Assembly: GCA_030447415.1 (NCBI GenBank)
Contig: JAUJOZ010000003.1
Coordinates: 1 to 64,000 of the forward strand
Origin: Thermomicrobiales bacterium
GTDB taxonomy: Bacteria > Chloroflexota > Chloroflexia > Thermomicrobiales > UBA6265
Length of the DNA stretch: 64,000 nucleotides
Reading direction: 5' to 3'
Shown here: positions 55,619 to 64,000 of the stretch, one piece after another
Numbering within the stretch: the stretch's first letter is position 1
How the letters are laid out: the number at the start of each line of letters is the position of its first letter
The notes under the pieces: generated by a model
Told to the model about the DNA's origin: nothing
What the model saw: only the letters and a program-made list of their open reading frames with translations
Databases searched by the model: none
Position numbers and translations under genes: made by a program

Positions 55619-55966
55619 TCACTCCGCCTCGGCGACGCCGAACGAAATCGCTGTGTGAAGCAGCCGGCGGTCGCCTTCGCGCACGAAGACGTTGTCCTCG
55701 GTGGTCGGCCAGGCCTCGCGAAGGTTCACAACGGTGAAATGCGCCCACGCGTGCGTCGGCAAGGAGGGACACGTCTGTGATGGCAAAGGTACGCCACTGG
55801 ACCTCCAGCGCGGCCGGCTCCAGAACCGCCCGAGCGGAGCGTGCCGCCTCCAGAACGCCGACCTTGAGCGCCCCCTGCGTTAGCGCCAGTGCCTTCGCCG
55901 TCCATCCAACTGTAACGCGGCGCGCGCCGCGTCATGGACCGTCAGGGCCTCCAACGCGTCGGCCAT
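55619..55966 (-). pseudogene. Unrecognised gene with two frameshifts
   Basis: Joined across three frames the minus strand reads MADALEALTVHDAARAALQL, then ALALTQGALKVGVLEAARSA and EVQWRTFAITDVSLLADA, then HAWAHFTVVNLREAWPTTED and VREGDRRLLHTAISFGVAEA to a TGA at 55619. Each piece has a protein-like composition and they line up end to end, with breaks near 55890 and 55745. I do not know the family. It is a damaged or wrongly sequenced small gene of roughly 115 residues. Confidence 0.45.
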
Positions 55967-56005
55967 CGCGCCGCCAGGACGACCGTCGTCGCGCCGCGGA
56001 GCTAA

Positions 56006-56584
56006 TTAGCCCGTCACCGCCCCCTCGACCCGAGCTTGCCGGAGCGCCTCACCGAACTGGGGAAGGTGACCCGTAGCGTGGCCCAGGCTGAGGAGCAGCA
56101 CCGCCGGGGCGTTGAGCGGCCCGAGCGAGGGGATAAGGGTGAGAACGTTGTCGAGGTGCGGCTCGTCTGGCCACGTCTCGAGGAACGCCTGGCACATGCG
56201 TCGGCTCTCGGCCAGCCGCCGGCGCACCGCGTCCGCGGTGGTGAGGCTCTCCCAGGGCACCTCGTAGCGGGGTCGTCCCTCCGCTGCCGCGCCGCGGGCG
56301 AGGGTCGAGGCGGCGGCGGACGTTTCTTCCAGCCCCGCGGTCACGTGGGTGACGACGTGACCAGCCGTCCAGCCCCGGCCGTCCGCCGAGTCGGTCGCCG
56401 CCGGGTCGAGGGGGACGAAGGCGACGTCGGCGTCGGTCGCGTCGGCCAGCATGGCGTCCATCGCGTCGAAGGCCTCCGCCAGCAGCCGCGCGAGGTCGGC
56501 ACGGTCTACGCTGCGGGCCACGTCGAGGAGGCGGATGCGGCCGGCGAAGAGGTCTTCCCGCGGCGGGAGATCAGCGAGACGCAC
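56006..56584 (-). CDS. DinB-like four-helix protein
   Basis: 192 residues, DinB/YfiT-type helix bundle. Metal-site His residues are expected in GRGWTAGHVVTHVTAGLEE (first His group) and LSLGHATGHLPQFGEAL (second group), as in thiol transferases and uncharacterised DinB proteins. Enzyme partner or substrate unknown. The GTG at 56584 follows AGGAGGATACC, which rejects an upstream extension. Confidence 0.82.
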   Translation of the reverse strand: MRLADLPPREDLFAGRIRLLDVARSVDRADLARLLAEAFDAMDAMLADATDADVAFVPLDPAATDSADGRGWTAGHVVTHVTAGLEETSAAASTLARGAAAEGRPRYEVPWESLTTADAVRRRLAESRRMCQAFLETWPDEPHLDNVLTLIPSLGPLNAPAVLLLSLGHATGHLPQFGEALRQARVEGAVTG

Positions 56585-57038
56585 GGTATCCTCCTGGCGA
56601 TCAAGCCTGGCGATCAAGCGGCCCCGACGTGGGAATCGGCCGCCAGAACAGGCGACGTCTATTCTATGGCCGCGGCACCGGGAGGGCACACCACCGGCCG
56701 CACGAGCGCAGCACCCAGAGGATGGCGTCGATGACCATTTGGGAGTTCTTGGGGGCGGTGTGGGGCGGCTCCCACTGCGCGTCGGTTCGCTCGCTCGTCT
56801 CCCTGCGCCAAAGCAGAGAGCGTCACCGAGATTGCGGACACGCCCCCAGTTGAATACGGCGCCCAGCCCGCGCAGTGTTGGCCGGGTTAGGCGTCGGTCC
56901 GTCGGGTGACGGCCCGCCCGACGGCGCTAAAATGCTCCCATCGGTCCCCGCCTGCCCGCGCCTCGATCCCGGTGCCCGCACGAGGACCTACGGCCTCGCT
57001 GACCATTGAGCCGTTCGGCCTGTACTGAGAGGACCCGC
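56585..57038. other. Intergenic region, nothing recognised
   Basis: 454 bases between the DinB-like gene (minus) and the M1 peptidase (plus). Divergent promoters are expected here, but no clear boxes could be assigned. Confidence 0.4.
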
Positions 57039-58633
57039 ATGCCCCGCCGCGCCACGCGCTGGCTCGTCCTGGTGCTTGCGGCCTGGGGCTCGCTCAGAAC
57101 CCGGTGGCGGCCCAGGTCGCCCGTCCGGGTAGCCCCGGCCTCGGCGACCCCTACTTCCCGCAGATGGGCAACGGCGGCTATGACGTCCAGCACTACACCA
57201 TTGAGATGACCATCGACGTCGCGAGGAATACCGTCACGGCGACCACGGCGATCGCGGCGCGGGCGACGCAGCACCTCTCCGCCTTTACGCTCGACTTCAC
57301 CGGTCCTCCGATCTCCCGACTCGAGGTCGACGGCACGGGGGCCAGATACGACCGCACCGGCGGCGAATTGACCATCACGCCGCCAGCTCATCTCTCCGAA
57401 GGCACGGCGTTCACCGTCACGGTCGCCTATGCCGGAGCGCGCCGGGGCACGGCGGCGAAGGGCCGTTCGGCGGTGGCTGGAGGACCGGCGACGACGAGAT
57501 CTTCGTCTTGGGCGAGCCGAGCGGCGCCGAAACCTGGTACCCCGTCAACGGCCATCCGTCGGACAAGGCGACCTACACGCTGCGAATCACCGTCCCCAAG
57601 CCCTACGACGTGGCCTCCAGCGGCAGGCTGCTGCGCATAACCGATGACGGCGACCGGCGGACGTTCCTCTGGGAAACCCGGGACCCAGTCGCGAGCTACC
57701 TGGTCGCCCTCCATATCGCCGACTTGGACGAGACGACGGCCGTCGGGCCGAGAGGCCTCCCGATTCGCAACTATTTCGCCCACGCAATCTCGGCATCGGA
57801 CCGCGCTTCCTTCGATCGGTTGCCCGCCATGATTGCCTACTTCGAATCGGCGTTCGGGCCGTACCCGTTCGAGGCGTACGGTGCCACGGTCGTCGACGAG
57901 GCCTTCGGCGCGGCGCTCGAGACGCAGACGATGTCGACCCACAGCCGGGACGCCGTGGCCGAGTCGGTCGTCGTCCACGAGCTCGCGCATCAGTGGTTCG
58001 GTGACAGCGTCGGGCTGGAGCGCTGGCAGGACATCTGGCTGAACGAGGGGTTTCGCAACGTACGCGGAGTGGCTCTGGACGGAGCACACCCGCGGTGTGG
58101 GTGCGCGGGACGAGACCCTCCGCCGATGGTACGCCGTGCTCGCCGCGCGCGACCGGCTGCACGACCCCTCGACGCTGACGGCGATGAACGGGCACGAGCT
58201 CATCAACGTGGTGCTCGCCGCCTTCCCGGGCTCATCTCGCGGCAGGAAGCGCTGTCCGCGCTCGGTGTGGCGGCGGCGGCGGAGCTGGAGCACATCCCCG
58301 CCTCCGAGGCGCTGCCGCAGTTGCGGCCGCCGCCGCGGGCACTCCAGCCGGTCACGGTCGGCGACCCCGGCCCAGACGGCCTATTCCGGGGGTGATCTAC
58401 CTGCGGGGCGGGTTCACGCTCCACGCGCTCCGCCTCCGCTTGGGCGACGAGACATTCTTCCGGACGCTCCGGATCTACACCGACCGGTACCGCTACGGCA
58501 CGGTGACGACGCGCGACTTCATCGTCACCGCCGAGATCGTGAGCGGCCAGGACCTCGACGCCTTTTTCGACGCCTGGCTCTATCAACGAAGCTGCCCCCG
58601 ATGCCGGAGCTCGGCCTCGAGCCGGAGCGCTGA
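57039..58633 (+). pseudogene. M1 family zinc aminopeptidase, frameshifted about six times
   Basis: Reading across frames gives a secreted M1-type metallopeptidase of about 530 residues: signal peptide (RRATRWLVLVLAAWG), NGGYDVQHYTIEMTID, EPSGAETWYPVNGHPSDKAT, the zinc site VVHELAHQWFGDSVGLERWQ with DIWLNEGFA (HExxH and the distal Glu), and IYLRGGFTLHALRLRLGDE. The frame breaks near 57088, 57437, 58050, 58222, 58390 and 58590, each by one base in GC-rich runs. The protein sequence between breaks is well kept, so sequence errors are a likely cause; a true pseudogene cannot be excluded because M1 peptidases are dispensable. Confidence 0.8.
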
Positions 58634-59027
58634 CCAGCGACGCACCTGCCGTGCGCAATGTGGGTTGGCGTAGCCCTTGGAGGACGGTGATACTCGGTTG
58701 ACTACGCCGCCTCGGCTCGATGGTGCCAGCCCATTTCGCCGGAGAACGCGCCTTCGAGTTAGCGCCTCAGCCGCGTCCATGGCCACCGAAGCTACCTCTC
58801 CACGGGGCAATCGGTGAACCGGCGGCAAGTCGCTTACGACGTGCTCCACCCCCCGGCGGCACGCCAGCCCGGCTCCAGTCGGCGGTGCCGGAGTTGAGCG
58901 GACTGCAGCAGCAGTGCCTGCGACGTCGTAGAGAACGTGCGCGAGTCGCGATGAAGCAACCTGCAGCGCCAGTCCATCTTGCTCACCGAACGTGATCGCG
59001 CCGTAGGCGTCGACTGAATGCAGCGTG
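58634..59027. other. Intergenic region, nothing recognised
   Basis: 394 bases between the convergent M1 and M42 peptidase genes. No strong hairpin or coding signal was seen. Confidence 0.4.
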
Positions 59028-60098
59028 TTAATAGTTCGTGGTTGCGCATGCTACGAGGAGATTCACACACGCCCGGATATCGCCCTCGTCCACCGTCTCA
59101 ATGGGTGAATGCGTGTAGCGAGTCGGGTATGCGAGCAATGCCACCTCAACCCCGCGCCGCAGGAGAGCCGCAGCGTCGCTGCCAAAGTTTTGGAACACGG
59201 CCTGTTGCACGGGGATACCGCGCTCCCGCCCAATGGTCACGAGGTGATCAGTGAGTCGCCAACTGTAGTGGCAAGAACTGTCCTGGTAGACCGCGATCGG
59301 CCCGGAACCAAGCTTCGATGGAAAGTCCCGTGCATCGGGGCCAGGGATATCACCAAGCAGTCCCACATCGAGATTGACGCAGAGGTCAACATCGAGGGCG
59401 TCAATCACGCTCTGCGCTCCGAGGAGGCCATTCTCCTCCTGGACGGTGGACCCGAGCCACAGTTCATAGGCGAGGTCACCGCGTGACGCCAGCGCCTCCC
59501 CCGCGAGCGTCGCGATCGCGAGCGCCGCGCGGTCGTCCATGGCCTTGCCGACAATCCGCGCTCCTCCTAGGCGACGGGTCAGTGGGTTCCAGATGACGCG
59601 CACGCCCGGGTGGATGCCGAGCGACTCCGCCTCTTCCCGCGAGGCTGCCCCCACATCCACAAACCAGTCGTTCCACTCGTAGCGAAAGTCCGGCTTGTCC
59701 CGTCCGCCCACGACGTGGCCGCTGGCCGTCGCGAAGAAGCCCTCGACCGTGCCATGGCTGGTGACGACGAGGGCGGGCTGGTTGAGCGGCATGATCCAGC
59801 GGGGCGGATAACCTCGGAGATCGCCATAGTAGGGCCAGAGGTGGAGGAAGCCGTCATCGGAGATCGATTTCACCATGAAGCAGATCTCGTCCGCGTGGCC
59901 CAGGAGGAGGAGGCGGGGCCCGTTGCCGCCCACCTTGGCGAGGACGTTTCCGACCCGGGTCCGGCGAACCTCCTCACAGAATCCGCCCCACCGGTTCGCG
60001 ATCCAATCTTGGACGGCGTCCTCATGACCGACAGGTCCCGGCAGCTCGCAAAGCGTCTTCACGAGACCGAAGATCTGGTCGTCCCTGGCGTCTGCCAT
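59028..60098 (-). CDS. M42 family metallopeptidase (glutamyl aminopeptidase/cellulase M type)
   Basis: 356 residues, a cytosolic di-zinc aminopeptidase related to tetrahedral aminopeptidases. Ligands: LLLGHADEICFMV (His, Asp), GKAMDDRAALAIA (bridging Asp), TVQEENGLLGAQS (catalytic and binding Glu pair), NLDVG (Asp) and TRYTHSPIETVDEGDI (His). It would remove N-terminal residues from peptides. The ATG at 60098 has GGAGGG six bases before it, which decides against the ATG at 60122. Nearest neighbour on its strand is far away, so it is probably a single gene. Confidence 0.9.
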   Translation of the reverse strand: MADARDDQIFGLVKTLCELPGPVGHEDAVQDWIANRWGGFCEEVRRTRVGNVLAKVGGNGPRLLLLGHADEICFMVKSISDDGFLHLWPYYGDLRGYPPRWIMPLNQPALVVTSHGTVEGFFATASGHVVGGRDKPDFRYEWNDWFVDVGAASREEAESLGIHPGVRVIWNPLTRRLGGARIVGKAMDDRAALAIATLAGEALASRGDLAYELWLGSTVQEENGLLGAQSVIDALDVDLCVNLDVGLLGDIPGPDARDFPSKLGSGPIAVYQDSSCHYSWRLTDHLVTIGRERGIPVQQAVFQNFGSDAAALLRRGVEVALLAYPTRYTHSPIETVDEGDIRACVNLLVACATTNY

Positions 60099-61173
60099 CT
60101 TGACCCTCCACACTCGGTCCATGCGTCACGAGCCGTTTGCCGTTCGTTCACCCCCAAGCGGCGTCATGCCTCCATCGGGGGAGCCATCATTTGCGTCGTT
60201 CTCGACCGGGGTGCCCTACTAACCGCGACCAAGGCCGGCGCGAACCCAGGCGAGAGAACAGGAAAGCCACTCGCCGGAGTCCACTCACACCGTTCATCAC
60301 GAAGTTGGCGAGAACTGCGAGCCCAACCTGCTACAAGTTTCGCACTCCATCGTCGCAGCGTGCGCGTCGCATCTGACGGGCGTCGCTTCTGTCCCTGGAT
60401 CACGCAAGGCGATCCCCGAAGGGCCGTCACTGGCCGCGAGATGAAACTCAGCAGTGCTCGGCCACTCAAAACACGCAATGGCACGGCGACGAGGCCAGCG
60501 GTCAAGAGGGCTTGGGGCGTCTCCAGGTGGGGTGGCACTCGGTGACCGCGATGTCGGGCTCGATCAGTATTGTGAGCATCCTCTGCCGGGCGGCCGCCCA
60601 GCGCCGCGGAGGGCGCCTCGGGCGGGGCGGCGTGGGAGGGGCTGATCGGCGACGCGGCGGTGGCGTAGCCGCTGGGGAACCCGTGCGTGTAGCTGCTACG
60701 GTGCTTCCTTGATCCGAACGCACCATCCATGGCGGCGACGCCCCGGCGCGGGCTAGCTGCTATGAGCGTAGCTTGGCCGGCGGGCACGCCGACGACAAGC
60801 GGCGCGGGGACCACGGGCGGGGTCGGTCCTCCCCGACCTCCGCTCAGCCGAGGAATTGCGCCAGCGGCACCCGGCAGGTCGCCAGCACGTGGGCCGCGAT
60901 GAGGTCGGCCTCCAGCTCCAGCCACTGGTGCGGCGGCCACCTGCCCGCCACCCAAGACGCCCCGAGCTCGGGCGCGGACGCGAAGACCCGGCCCTGCCGG
61001 TCGTCCGGAAGCGCTGCCTTGCGGAACCTGGAACCCGGGGAGCGACAGGGAGCGAGGTTTCCGTGGAGAGCACCGAAGTCGTGACCGAGCGAACCGGCGA
61101 CCGGGAAGTCCCCATGTCCGCCCGGTCGCGTCGCCCACCAGAGTCCGACGATCACGGGGCCCCAGCGGCATGC
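60099..61173. other. 1.1-kb region without a supported gene
   Basis: Several overlapping open frames exist on both strands but none has a good ribosome site or domain. The tail of one minus-strand frame (60844 to about 61000, ending WLELEADLIAAHVLATCRVP) looks protein-like and might be a decayed gene, but it was not recognised. Confidence 0.45.
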
Positions 61174-62379
61174 TCAGCAGTCCGGCCCTGTGGGCGTCGT
61201 GCCCGCAAGGTCGACCGGCCCGGCCGCGGCGTCTATGCGCATGATCGTTCCCTCGCCGTCGTTGGCGCCGATCGCCGGGCCGGCGACGTAGAGCCCGCCG
61301 TCCGGCCCGAACCCCAGGTGGACCGGGTAGTCAAGCCCGGTGGCGACGGCCTCGTGGCTGTCCGGCCCCGTCTGCCGGACCACCCGACCGGCGCCTGGCC
61401 GGTAGAACGGCGCGCCATCGCTGTTGCCGGTTGACATCTCAGTCGCGTAGAGCGTCCCGTCCGGCCCGAGCGCGATATCGGTCACGGCCGTCAGCCCGGT
61501 CCAAACGTCGCCGACCGTCCCCTCGGGGGAGATCTCGACCACCTTGGCCGCCCCGTCGACGTACGGCTCCTCGGTGAGGAAGCCGACGTAGACCCCGCCG
61601 CCGGGCGCCGGGACCAACCCGGTCGGCACCCCGACGGCGACGACCGTGCTCGGGGAGAGGTCGATCACCCGCGTGATCGTGCCGTCCGGGGTGACGGTCA
61701 GGAGTTGCTCGTGGTTGGCTTCGGTGATCCAGAGCAGCCCGGCCTCCACGTCGGCGGCCATCGCGAAGGGCTGGCCATCCGGCGAGAGGTCCCCTGTGGG
61801 TTCGGCGACCGGGTTGGCCCGGAACCAGGCGGAGAGGTCCGCCACCAGGGTCGCCGTGCCGTCGTCCTCGACCCGGTAGACGCCGTTGGGTTGGTCCGGG
61901 TGGAGCGCCGCCTCGCCGCCGCCGTCGACGAGGGCGTAGAGGATGCCGTCCAGGAAGGCGACGTCGATGACGCCGTCGGCCCAGTTGAGGGGGACAAAAA
62001 GGTAGGAGGGCAGCCCAGCGGCGGCGACGACCGGGCAGCGGTCCGCGATGCGGACGACGGCGCCGCTGTCGTCGGCGATCAGGACGTCCTCCTCCAGCGC
62101 GAGGCTCGGGGTGCCGTCGGCCGTGGGCGAGCCGGTCGGCGCCGGTGCCGCATCGGTCGCGCCGCCGTTGCCGGCGAGGGCGACGTAGAGGGTGCCGTCG
62201 GCGTCCCAGGTGAAGCCACGCGGGTTGGTCAGGCCGGCGGCGACGACGGTGGCATCCCCCGGCAACTCCGTCGATGGGGTGGCAGGCGTCCCGGCCTCGG
62301 CGACGGCGGCCACCGGGACGGTCAGGCTTAGGACGCTGGCGAGCAAGGGAACGACAAATCGGACTATCGCGCAAGGCAT
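61174..62379 (-). CDS. Secreted ScyD/ScyE-like beta-propeller protein
   Basis: 401 residues. A Sec signal peptide is at about 5-28 (VRFVVPLLASVLSLTVPVAA). The rest is made of repeated strands ending in short Gly-rich turns: NPRGFTWDADGTLYVALAG, DGILYALVDGGG, AGLLWITEANHEQLL, GGGVYVGFLTEEPYV, DIALGPDGTLYATE, LGFGPDGGLYVAGPA. This is the SMP-30/NHL-type propeller pattern, and proteins of this kind are annotated as ScyD/ScyE family. Enzyme activity is unknown; binding outside the cell is more likely. The ATG at 62379 follows AAGGAGCAGCCC. Confidence 0.83.
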   Translation of the reverse strand: MPCAIVRFVVPLLASVLSLTVPVAAVAEAGTPATPSTELPGDATVVAAGLTNPRGFTWDADGTLYVALAGNGGATDAAPAPTGSPTADGTPSLALEEDVLIADDSGAVVRIADRCPVVAAAGLPSYLFVPLNWADGVIDVAFLDGILYALVDGGGEAALHPDQPNGVYRVEDDGTATLVADLSAWFRANPVAEPTGDLSPDGQPFAMAADVEAGLLWITEANHEQLLTVTPDGTITRVIDLSPSTVVAVGVPTGLVPAPGGGVYVGFLTEEPYVDGAAKVVEISPEGTVGDVWTGLTAVTDIALGPDGTLYATEMSTGNSDGAPFYRPGAGRVVRQTGPDSHEAVATGLDYPVHLGFGPDGGLYVAGPAIGANDGEGTIMRIDAAAGPVDLAGTTPTGPDC

Positions 62380-62808
62380 GGGCTGCTCCTTCTCGAACAG
62401 GACTGATCCGGCAGGTGACCTTGGACGGCGTGGTGATTCGTCAGTCAGGGCACACCGGGTGGCATCGCGGGCCCTGGGAACCGGGGGCGGGAGCAGGCGG
62501 TCGGCCGCCCTCCTCTCGGCGACCCGGCGTTCATGGAACGGCGTCGGGCGGGTCCTGGCCATGCGAGTCGTCGGGGTGCGCTCGCTCCGAAGGCAGTCAT
62601 GGCGGCTCTCCTGGTTTGGCGAGGGATCCATTGCTCCGGCTCGTGACGATGGCCGTGCTGGTTCGCCTCGTCTTCGGCTCGGTCCCAGGATGCGCCCGAG
62701 TCGGGTCGGACACATCGCCGGGAGTCGGCCATTTCTCCACGCGCGCCGCGTGAGGAGCATGGCCGGATTCCGGCCATGTCCCACCGTTCGGAGGGTGGCA
62801 GCCGAGAG
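62380..62808. other. Intergenic region, nothing recognised
   Basis: 429 bases between two minus-strand genes; it should contain the promoter of the ScyD-like gene. No supported features. Confidence 0.4.
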
Positions 62809-64000
62809 TTAGACGAGACCGGCTCGAGCGGCGACGGCGGTGGCCTCCCGCCGACTCGAGACCCCGAGCTTGGCGAAGACGTTGGTGGTGTGGCGGTGAA
62901 CGGTGTGGGGCGAGATGAAGAGCGCGTCGGCGATCTCCCGTTCCGTCCAGCGCTGCGCCAGCAGGCGCAGGACTTCCCGCTCTCGCGAGGTGAGGCCAAA
63001 CGAGTCGGCCGGCGGCGCCGGAGCGGGCGGCGTGGCCTGCGTCACGGCGGCGGGAGCCGCGCCGTCCGGCGGCGTGCCGGGCGTGCCGACGGCCAACGCC
63101 TCGGCGACCGCGAGCGCCTCGGTGACGGCATCGGCCAGCGACCGGGTCCGACCGGTCTCGAACGCGGCGACGTAGCCGCCGTCGCCCAAGGCCGCGCGGA
63201 CGGCGCGTTCGGCCCGCTCCTGGAGCGGCTGCACCGCCGGGGCGTGCACCATCCCGGTACGCTCCCGGATCGCCGCCACGGCGCCCAGCAACCGCCCCGC
63301 GACCTCGAACCGACCGCGATCGGCCGCGAGCACGGCCAGACCGGCCAGGGGATCTTTGATCGACATCGGGTCCTGCAGCTCCCAGAGCACGCCTGTCGCT
63401 TCCCGATCCGCCTCGCCGCGAGCACCGGGTTGCCATCTTGAAGGGCATGGAAGCCGAGGTCCCAAAGGCCGGTGCCGGTGCTGAAGTGGTCGCCCATCGC
63501 CCGGGCAAGCGCGACCCCCTGTTCGATCAGGGCCACGCCACGCTCCGGCTCCCCCAACCGCCGTCTGGTCGCCCCGAGTGTGGCCAGCAGGAACGTCAAG
63601 ACCCACGGGGTGGGGTCGCGGTCGGCGACCAGCGCGATCCCTCCTCTAAGTACGCCATCGCCTCGCGAGCGCCCGATGGCTCGTCGCCCCAGCCGGCCAC
63701 CAGCGCACGGTGCCAGAGCGCGCTCGCCGTAACGACGTCGTCTCCCGCCGCCCGCGCCCAGGCCACCGCGTCGACGCTGAGCGCGGCGGCGCTGGCCGGG
63801 TCGCCCGTCCACAGGTACTGCCCGGTCAACACGACCGCCGCGCGGGCACGGGCACGGGCCGGGGCGTCGCGCCCGCGATCGAGCGCGCCTTGAAGATGGA
63901 CGATGCTCTCCCGCAGGTGACCGCGCTGCCACCAGAACTCGATCAGGGCCGCGCCCAGCCGCAGTTCGGAGGTCGCATCGCCGGCCTCGTCAAAGTACTC
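62809..64000 (-). CDS. LuxR-type regulator with tetratricopeptide-like repeats, frameshifted and cut by the window end
   Basis: C-terminal part of a large regulator. The LuxR DNA-binding domain is complete: FGLTSREREVLRLLAQRWTE with REIADALFISPHTVHRHTTN and KLGVSSRREATAVAARAGLV. Upstream are helical repeats read in three frames: ALSVDAVAWARAAGDDVVTA, then TLGATRRRLGEPERGVALIE with LGFHALQDGNPVLAA, then LAGLAVLAADRGRFEVAGRL. The frame changes near 63650 and 63420. The arrangement fits ATP-binding LuxR regulators of the MalT/LAL kind; the sensor and ATPase part would be outside the window. Which genes it controls is unknown; the ScyD-like gene is the nearest downstream neighbour. Confidence 0.8.

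Noticed and set aside
60844-61155. 103-residue minus-strand frame whose tail looks protein-like
   Set aside because: No family recognised and the first half looks non-coding; kept only as a remark in the region entry.

Overview
The window is high-GC DNA from a bacterium that looks like Chloroflexota, probably class Thermomicrobia (Sphaerobacter-like). This is an inference from gene content: Tat-exported sugar-binding proteins with an SRRE-type signal, an actinobacterial/chloroflexal polyprenyl synthase, a DUF6328 membrane protein, a fused acyl-CoA transferase, and strong AAGGAGG ribosome sites with frequent GTG starts. No rRNA, tRNA, CRISPR array, transposase or phage gene was seen.

Layout. 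0.1-11.4 kb (mostly minus strand) is a carbohydrate and acid catabolic set: a Tat-exported sugar-binding protein, a GH88-type unsaturated glucuronyl hydrolase, an enoyl-CoA hydratase after a GMC oxidoreductase with a fused small-subunit domain, a VOC protein, a fused CoA transferase with a small coupled gene, a Gfo/Idh/MocA dehydrogenase and a secreted protein of unknown function. 11.4-16 kb is partly decayed: an L,D-transpeptidase remnant, a short SnoaL gene, a two-domain VOC protein, a SnoaL fragment and an intact L,D-transpeptidase. 16-30 kb is housekeeping: cupin, asparaginase II, YugP-type peptidase with a 54-bp internal duplication, polyprenyl synthase, phosphoribosyltransferase, DUF6328, RecX, an MBL-fold hydrolase, CTP synthase (frameshifted here), a very large histidine kinase with its own DNA-binding domain, and purK-purE.

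30-48 kb is the most interesting part. It holds a sarcosine-oxidase-like flavoprotein, a SIS-domain amino-sugar gene preceded by a wrecked nagA, an NgcEFG-like amino-sugar ABC transporter, then SDR, a large unknown protein, two tandem AXE1-type esterases (the second without its serine), a SelA-like PLP enzyme and RidA. Next come an APH-like kinase and an RraA-like protein on the minus strand, then a DAD-type cupin, a KduD-like SDR, an unknown 176-residue protein and an EF0837-type amidohydrolase. Together these could form a non-phosphorylative (oxidative) route for N-acetylglucosamine-type sugars: uptake, oxidation, deacetylation, PLP-dependent deamination/dehydration with RidA clean-up, and aldol cleavage. 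That route is inference, not proven.

48-64 kb holds a nucleotidyltransferase gene flanked by a 22-bp inverted repeat, a second sugar ABC operon, a thioesterase fragment, GNAT, DinB, M1 and M42 peptidases, a secreted beta-propeller-like protein and a LuxR regulator running off the window. Each of the three sugar-binding-protein genes is followed by a stable hairpin. Several genes (pyrG, the kinase 3' end, the M1 peptidase, the LuxR regulator, an unrecognised gene near 55.8 kb) carry clustered single-base frameshifts, which more probably reflect sequence errors than biology in at least pyrG.
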